Shown: piece after piece, positions 39,441 to 43,831 of the stretch | Layout of the letters: each line of letters opens with the position of its first letter | Numbering within the stretch: the stretch's first letter is position 1 | Assembly (NCBI GenBank): GCA_027306755.1 | Contig: DAHUZE010000105.1 | Coordinates: 1-43,831, forward strand | DNA length: 43,831 bases | Reading direction: 5' to 3' | Source of the DNA: Acidimicrobiaceae bacterium | Lineage (GTDB): Bacteria > Actinomycetota > Acidimicrobiia > Acidimicrobiales > RAAP-2 | Position numbers and translations under genes: made by a program | The notes under the pieces: generated by a model | The model's database searches: none | Told to the model about the DNA's origin: nothing | Seen by the model: the letters and a program-made list of their open reading frames with translations, nothing else

Positions 39441-40496
39441 TCACCCTGAGCGGGCGGCGCCCGTCCCCAGATCCGCGTAGGCGGCCGAGAACCGGCCGAT
39501 GGTGGCGACGCACGCGGCCTGCGGCTGCAGCCGGCCGAACGACAGCGTGTGCAGCCAGGTGGCAAGGCCGAAGGCGGGCGTGGCCCGGTAGCGATCCCAC
39601 GCCTCGCTCCACGGCGGCGGTGCGCCCCCGTGGCGGCCGAGTGCGTCCAGGTAGCCAGCGAGCAGCTCCCGCTCGTGCGCCCGCCGGTCCTCCACCGCCA
39701 GGCTGCCGGCCAAGAAGTACCCGACGTCGTGCGACCAGTGCCCGATACGGGCCAGCTGCCAGTCCAAGAAGCCCGTCCGGACGCCGGCGGCGTAGGTGTT
39801 CCCCGGATGTGGGTCCCCGTGCAACATGACCTGCGGGCCGGTGGCGGCCAGGCGGGCACTGCCGGCGAACTGCGAGCCCAGTGCCCTCGCATCGACGCCC
39901 TGGGGGAGCCAGGCCGGAGCGCCGAGGTCCGCCATCCGCCGGACACCCCGGCCGAGGCTCGCCACCGAGACTGCCGCCCATCCCCGGCCCAGGCGCCAGG
40001 GCCGCAGGAAGCCAAGCGCCGGCGGAATCGCTTCGGCCGGGAAGCGAGCGTGCAGGCGCGCCAGCCCTTCCAGTCCCGACGCCACCGCGTCCACCGCCAG
40101 CGGCGATACGGCGTCGTGCGCGGCCCCTCCCAGCACCACGATGTCGTCCATGACCACGACGGTGCCCAGGCGCCCCGGAGCCAAGCCCCCGGCGAAAGGC
40201 CGGGGGTGCTCCAGTGGCAGCACCACGCCGCACGCCGCCAGCATGGCCTCGGTGCCGAGGGCTCCCAGGGCGGCAAGAGCCAGCCGCGGGACGAGGCGCC
40301 CGGAGCGCTTGACGAACACCGACGGCGGTCCGTGCCCCTGCCGGTAGGTCAGGTGGACGCGGGCCCGGGCGTTGGTGCCGTCGTCCACGGGTCCAAGGTT
40401 CACGGAACCGACCACCGCCCCCGGGAGGCGGCCCGCCAACACCGCCGTCATCCAAGGGGGCGTGACGTCGGACCAGCGACGGGGAACAGCGACCAC
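39441..40496 (-). CDS. Aminoglycoside phosphotransferase (APH)-family kinase
   Basis: This 351-residue protein has a kinase-like fold. The catalytic-loop motif is MLHGDPHPGNTY (about 222-233) with Asp and Asn, followed by the metal-binding GFLDWQ about ten residues on, then HDVGYFLAGSL. The N-terminal lobe is divergent (VFVKRSG carries the likely nucleotide Lys). It resembles the choline/ecdysteroid-kinase-like branch of the APH superfamily that phosphorylates small alcohols; antibiotic resistance should not be assumed. GTG 40496 is the start. It ends 38 bases before the CarH-like gene on the same strand, so the two could share a transcript. It is divergent from the hydrolase gene. Confidence 0.82.
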   Translation of the reverse strand: MVAVPRRWSDVTPPWMTAVLAGRLPGAVVGSVNLGPVDDGTNARARVHLTYRQGHGPPSVFVKRSGRLVPRLALAALGALGTEAMLAACGVVLPLEHPRPFAGGLAPGRLGTVVVMDDIVVLGGAAHDAVSPLAVDAVASGLEGLARLHARFPAEAIPPALGFLRPWRLGRGWAAVSVASLGRGVRRMADLGAPAWLPQGVDARALGSQFAGSARLAATGPQVMLHGDPHPGNTYAAGVRTGFLDWQLARIGHWSHDVGYFLAGSLAVEDRRAHERELLAGYLDALGRHGGAPPPWSEAWDRYRATPAFGLATWLHTLSFGRLQPQAACVATIGRFSAAYADLGTGAARSG

Positions 40497-40500
40497 GTCC

Positions 40501-40506
40501 TATGAT
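40501..40506 (+). promoter_or_regulatory. -10 element of the dienelactone hydrolase gene
   Basis: TATGAT lies 4 bases beyond the divergent kinase start. It implies a leader of about 150 bases before GTG 40662, ending in AAGGAG. I saw no clear riboswitch in that leader. Confidence 0.4.
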
Positions 40507-40661
40507 GCATGAAGCCTCAAGTTTCGCAACCGCTATTGCGGGTAGGGGAGGCTGACCGGCGGCGCAAGGCGGCGGCGCCGGCACGGGGCCAGGGATCTTG
40601 GAGCCGCATCGCGGACCCGACGCCGGCCACGCACCAGCGGAGCATCGGACAAGGAGCGAAC

Positions 40662-41243
40662 GTGACCGAGGTTGTCGTCTTCCACCACATCCAGGGCGTC
40701 ACGCCCGGCATCACCCGGTTCGCCGAGGCCCTGACTGTGGCCGGCCACCACGTGACGGTGCCGGACTTCTTCGAGGGCAAGACCTTCGGGTCGATCGAGG
40801 CCGGCCAGAGCTACCTGGGCGAGATCGGCGGCATCCCCTCGATCCTGGAGCGGGCCAGGCTGGCAGCGGACTCGCTCAACCCGGACGTGGTCTTTGCGGG
40901 GTTCTCCCTCGGAGTGGCGCCGGCGCAGATGCTGGCGCAGACGAGATCGGGTGCCCGCGGTGCGCTCCTCTACCACGCGTGCCTCCCGGTGTCGGAGTTC
41001 GGGGAGACGTGGCCCGCAGGCGTGCCCGTCCAGATCCACGGGGCGGAGGACGATCCGTACTTCGCCCACGAGGGCGACCTGGCCGCCGCTCGGGCGCTGG
41101 TGGAGGCAACGCCGGAAGCCGAGCTGTTCCTCTACTCCGGGAGCGCGCACCTGTTCGCCGACGACAGCCTGGCGAGCCACAACCAGGAATCAGCCAATCT
41201 GCTCATGGAGCGCACCTTGGAGTTCCTCGCCCGGGTTGGATAG
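40662..41243 (+). CDS. Dienelactone hydrolase-family protein
   Basis: This 193-residue alpha/beta hydrolase has the nucleophile Ser82 in AGFSLGVAPAQ, Asp131 in HGAEDDPYF and His163 in SGSAHLFAD. Classical dienelactone hydrolases use Cys at the nucleophile; this Ser variant is common among uncharacterised actinobacterial members, so the substrate is open. No signal peptide is present. GTG 40662 is chosen because AAGGAG lies 5 bases before it; the frame is open 51 codons further upstream without a ribosome site. It is alone, 60 bases before the MFS gene, which has its own promoter. Confidence 0.88.
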   Translation: MTEVVVFHHIQGVTPGITRFAEALTVAGHHVTVPDFFEGKTFGSIEAGQSYLGEIGGIPSILERARLAADSLNPDVVFAGFSLGVAPAQMLAQTRSGARGALLYHACLPVSEFGETWPAGVPVQIHGAEDDPYFAHEGDLAAARALVEATPEAELFLYSGSAHLFADDSLASHNQESANLLMERTLEFLARVG

Positions 41244-41294
41244 CCAGAGCCCATCTCGGCACCTGGGGTTGACCGGGGCCCGGGAGGGGGCCTC

Positions 41295-41300
41295 TAGCCT
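41295..41300 (+). promoter_or_regulatory. Leaderless -10 element of the MFS gene
   Basis: TAGCCT is followed by exactly 6 bases and ATG 41307, the ideal geometry for a leaderless transcript. It favours ATG 41307 over the adjacent GTG 41304. Confidence 0.5.
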
Positions 41301-41306
41301 GACGTG

Positions 41307-42824
41307 ATGGCTACGACCGGGGCACCGACGCACCAGCCGCATGCGGACCTGGACCCCAAGCGCTGGTGGATCCTGGCGCTGTGCGGCCTGGGCCAACTGA
41401 TGGTGGTGCTCGACCTGACCGTGGTCAACATCGCCCTGCCGAAGGCGCAGGCGGCCCTCGGCTTCTCCAACAACGACCGGCAATGGGTCGTGACCGCCTA
41501 CGCGCTGGCGTTCGGAGGCCTCCTGCTCGTGGGCGGCCGGCTGTCGGACCGGATCGGGCGGAAGTGGACCTTCATCGTCGGCATGGCCGGGTTCGCGATC
41601 GCCTCAGCCGTCGGCGGAGCCGCCCAGTCGTTCACCATGCTGGCGGCGGCACGGGCGGTGCAGGGCGTCTTCGCTGCGCTGCTGGCGCCGTCCACGCTGT
41701 CACTCCTGACCACCACGTTCGCTGAGCCGCAGGAGCGCGGGAAGGCCTTCGGCATCTTCTCCGCCATCGCCGGGTCGGGAAGCGCCGTCGGCCTCCTGCT
41801 GGGTGGGGTGCTCACCACCTATCTGAGCTGGCGCTGGTGCCTGTACGTCAACGACGTCATCGCCGGGTTCGGCCTGTTCGGTGCGGCCACGCTTCTCGAG
41901 AGTGGTACCGGGGACCCGCGGGTCCGCATCGACGATCCGGGGATCTTTGCCGGTGTGGCCGGGTTGGTGGCGCTCGTCTTCGGGTTCTCCGAGGCCTCAC
42001 TGTACGGCTGGAGCTCGGCCGATACCCTGGTGCCGCTGCTGCTGACCGTGGCCCTGTTGACCGGGTTCGTGCTGATGGAGCGGCGCGCCGCCCACCCCGT
42101 GCTGCCCCTGGACGTGCTCTTGGACCGTCGCCGCGGCGCCTCGTACCTGACGATCCTCCTCCTGGCCATCGGGATGTTCGGGGTCTTCCTCTTCCTGACC
42201 TACTACCTCGAGGCGATCGCCGGTTACACGGCCGTCCGAGCCGGTCTGGCCTTCATCCCCCTGACGGTGAGCGTGGTGGCGGCGTCGATCCTCACCAACA
42301 CGCGCCTGCTCCCCCGGTTCGGGGCGCGGGCGATCGTGCCCGTAGCGTCGATCTTCGGCGCGGTGGCCATGATCTACTTCGCCCAGCTAAGCCTGTCCAC
42401 GACCTACTGGAGCGGGATCTTCCCCCCCGACGTCGTCTTCGGCCTCGCCATGGGCGCCATCTTCGGCTGCTGCCTCAACATGGCGACCGCCGGCACGGGG
42501 CCGGACACCGCCGGCGTCGCCTCGGCTCTCGTGACGACCGGCCAGCAGGTAGGAGGCTCGATCGGCACCTCGCTGCTCAACACCATCGCCACCAGTGTCG
42601 CGGCCACGTTCCTGGCCACGCACGCCAGCAGGGCCTTCCTGGCCACGCACGCCCGGTCGATCGCCCGGACCGCGGTGTGGGCCGCTGCCCAGGTGCATTC
42701 CTACGACGTGTCGTTCTACGTGGCCGCCGGGTTCATCTTCGCAGCAGGGGTGAGTGCGGCCGTCATCTACCCGCCGGGGAGCCGGCGGCCTGCCGACAGC
42801 GAGCCGTCGGTTGTCCCGGCGTAG
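41307..42824 (+). CDS. MFS drug exporter, DHA2 (EmrB/QacA) family, 14 TM
   Basis: This proton-driven exporter has 505 residues. The hydrophobic profile suggests 14 helices. Characteristic motifs are WWILALCGLGQLMVVLDLTV with VVNIALPKAQAALG (motif D1), GRLSDRIGRKW (motif A) and GSAVGLLLGGVL (motif C). DHA2 members export drugs or hydrophobic compounds across the inner membrane; the substrate is unknown. No TetR or MarR gene flanks it. Two short repeats near residues 434-448 read ATHASRAFLATHARS, from a local duplication of FLATHA. The CMD-like gene follows after 25 bases. Confidence 0.9.
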   Translation: MATTGAPTHQPHADLDPKRWWILALCGLGQLMVVLDLTVVNIALPKAQAALGFSNNDRQWVVTAYALAFGGLLLVGGRLSDRIGRKWTFIVGMAGFAIASAVGGAAQSFTMLAAARAVQGVFAALLAPSTLSLLTTTFAEPQERGKAFGIFSAIAGSGSAVGLLLGGVLTTYLSWRWCLYVNDVIAGFGLFGAATLLESGTGDPRVRIDDPGIFAGVAGLVALVFGFSEASLYGWSSADTLVPLLLTVALLTGFVLMERRAAHPVLPLDVLLDRRRGASYLTILLLAIGMFGVFLFLTYYLEAIAGYTAVRAGLAFIPLTVSVVAASILTNTRLLPRFGARAIVPVASIFGAVAMIYFAQLSLSTTYWSGIFPPDVVFGLAMGAIFGCCLNMATAGTGPDTAGVASALVTTGQQVGGSIGTSLLNTIATSVAATFLATHASRAFLATHARSIARTAVWAAAQVHSYDVSFYVAAGFIFAAGVSAAVIYPPGSRRPADSEPSVVPA

Positions 42825-42835
42825 CCTCGGGCTGC

Positions 42836-42841
42836 TACCGT
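42836..42841 (+). promoter_or_regulatory. Putative leaderless -10 of the CMD-like gene
   Basis: TACCGT (TANNNT) ends 8 bases before GTG 42850, in the 25-base gap after the MFS stop. The spacing is one or two bases longer than ideal. Confidence 0.25.
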
Positions 42842-42849
42842 CGCCAAGC

Positions 42850-43401
42850 GTGCCGGAGCCCCTGGCAGCGGAAACACTTGACGACGAGCAGCGCCGGTTG
42901 CTGCTGGCGCTGACGGCAGGCCCACGGGCCGGCTTCCTCGCCAGCGAGCGCTCCCCCGGCGGCTGGCCCCTTCCCGGGCCTTTCGGCCCGATGCTCCTCG
43001 GGCCGGCGGTGAGCCATCCTCTGCAGGAGCTCGGGCTCGCCGTCCGCTACCGCGGACGCCTGAGCGACGCCCGCCGGGAGCTGGCGATCGTCGCCACCGC
43101 CGCAGCCTGCCACGCGCCCTACGAGCTCGACCACCATATGCCGCTGGCCCGAGCTGCGGGCGTACCCGAGGAACTACTCGCCGCCGCCATGGACCCGGAC
43201 GGCACCCGCCATGACGGATCGGGCATAGACGGGGCCATCGTCGAGGCCTGCCGCCGACTGGCCCGAGACGGGGAGTTGGGCGCGGCGCTGGTCGCCGAGC
43301 TCGAGGGTGAGCTCGGCCGGGCCGAGACCTTCGAGCTCCTGGTGCTAGCCGGCTACTACCGGCTCCTCGCCACTGTGCTCTCCGCCTACGGCATCGACTG
43401 A
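42850..43401 (+). CDS. Carboxymuconolactone decarboxylase (CMD/AhpD-like) family protein
   Basis: This 183-residue all-helical protein has the CMD core block RRELAIVATAAACHAPYELDHHMPLARAAG (split by RELAIVA, CHAPYELDHH and LARAAGV) around residues 75-105. The AhpD redox CxxC is missing, only one cysteine being present. This argues against peroxidase activity and for the CMD-type or an uncharacterised branch. The Glu and His of YELDHH are the conserved family residues. GTG 42850 is the likely start; the frame continues back into the MFS gene. The biological substrate is unknown. Confidence 0.82.
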   Translation: MPEPLAAETLDDEQRRLLLALTAGPRAGFLASERSPGGWPLPGPFGPMLLGPAVSHPLQELGLAVRYRGRLSDARRELAIVATAAACHAPYELDHHMPLARAAGVPEELLAAAMDPDGTRHDGSGIDGAIVEACRRLARDGELGAALVAELEGELGRAETFELLVLAGYYRLLATVLSAYGID

Positions 43402-43432
43402 CGGACGGCGGCCGGCAGGACTCGCACCCAAC

Positions 43433-43831
43433 TTGCCTTCACCCCCTCCCATTGAAGAGCCCGAGCCGCCCGAGCAAGCCCGGACACCTGACCAGTCACC
43501 GGTGGCCGCGCGCGCAACGAGCTGGCCACCCCGCTGGGCGTGGGGAGCGGCGGCCCGGGCGTGGCGGCCCGCGGCACGGGCCGAGGCGGCGGCCGTGGCG
43601 CTCATCGTGGCCGTGGTGGTGGCCGGCAACGCGCTCTACCTCTCCGGGCACTTCGACGCCAACCCGCTGAGCACGTACGCAGGGCTCGGCACCATCGTCC
43701 GCCCCGGCATCCTGACCGGCTCGTTCACCATCGATCCCAACGTCGGGTACACGTCGCAGGCACTCGGCCACCTGGCGGCCGTGGCCCTCCTGCACGGCAA
43801 GCTGCCCTGGTGGAACCCCTACGAAGGGGCG
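43433..43831 (+). CDS. Multi-pass membrane protein, YfhO/glycosyltransferase-like (3' end cut by window)
   Basis: An open frame runs from TTG 43433 (or GTG 43502) to the end of the window without a stop. It encodes a Pro/Glu-rich N-terminus, a Trp/Ala-rich amphipathic stretch, then a hydrophobic helix (AVALIVAVVVAGNALYL). An extracytoplasmic segment with GSFTIDPNVGYTSQALG, a hydrophobic LAAVALLHG and PWWNPYEG follow. The DPN..YT.QALG and P.WNPY pattern is typical of the first outer loop of large YfhO-like or GT-C membrane proteins involved in envelope glycan work. The assignment is tentative because only about 133 residues are visible. It begins 31 bases after the CMD-like gene. Confidence 0.55.
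   Translation, partial: MPSPPPIEEPEPPEQARTPDQSPVAARATSWPPRWAWGAAARAWRPAARAEAAAVALIVAVVVAGNALYLSGHFDANPLSTYAGLGTIVRPGILTGSFTIDPNVGYTSQALGHLAAVALLHGKLPWWNPYEGA

Noticed and set aside
39441-40496. Aminoglycoside resistance gene
   Set aside because: Only the general APH fold is visible. The motifs fit small-alcohol kinases of this superfamily equally well and there is no resistance context.
38557-40584. Apparent 675-residue fusion of an N-terminal region to the CarH-like regulator
   Set aside because: The upstream part reads out of frame through the APH-like kinase gene. A good ribosome site and the HTH start at GTG 39402 show the true beginning.
42850-43401. AhpD-type alkylhydroperoxidase
   Set aside because: The CxxC redox pair required for that activity is absent.

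Overview
The window is about 70% G+C by eye and gene-dense. Many starts are GTG, stops and starts often overlap as ATGA or GTGA, and several genes begin a few bases after a TANNNT hexamer, which suggests leaderless mRNAs. Together with a SUF-only iron-sulfur system using SufU, an isobutyryl-CoA-mutase-type mutase and ethylmalonyl-CoA pathway enzymes, this points to an actinobacterium. Class Acidimicrobiia is a plausible guess from gene content, but the sequence alone does not prove it. No rRNA, tRNA, CRISPR array, integrase or transposase was recognised.

Bases 1-8206 hold a rearranged SUF locus. sufC-sufS-sufU on the + strand faces sufD-Rieske-sufC2 on the - strand, with a hairpin between them. 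sufB lies further out, followed by a small four-cysteine protein and separated from sufD by an oppositely oriented dienoyl-CoA-isomerase-like gene. Two SufC ATPases are present. Bases 8428-10484 encode a two-subunit B12 mutase whose substrate-site residues are those of isobutyryl-CoA mutase. Bases 10551-16583 are a three-gene pilin-like surface operon. It includes a 964-residue pseudopilin with nine cysteine-pair repeats, and it uses the codon ACA unusually often.

Bases 16627-29746 are mixed housekeeping genes: oligopeptidase B, a RodZ-tail membrane protein, a TetR regulator, a long - strand cluster (sugar epimerase-like, flavin reductase, MBL hydrolase, MutY, mesaconyl-CoA hydratase, a small unknown protein), a methyltransferase, methylsuccinyl-CoA dehydrogenase, (methyl)malyl-CoA lyase, an NlpC/P60 wall hydrolase and a divergent Lgt-like membrane protein. 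Hydratase, dehydrogenase and lyase are consecutive late steps of the ethylmalonyl-CoA pathway. Ccr and ethylmalonyl-CoA mutase are not in the window.

Bases 31667-39402 form an apparent light/oxidative-stress island: SDR and photolyase, then an FAD oxidoreductase, DUF1365, a cyclopropane-synthase-like methyltransferase and an acyl desaturase, then on the opposite strand a CarH/LitR-like B12 photoreceptor regulator. An identical 12-base palindrome, TTTAGCACTAAA, precedes both + strand operons and is the best candidate operator. The remainder holds a PDZ membrane protein, an APH-like kinase, a dienelactone hydrolase, a 14-TM MFS exporter, a carboxymuconolactone-decarboxylase-like protein and the start of a large membrane protein cut by the window end.
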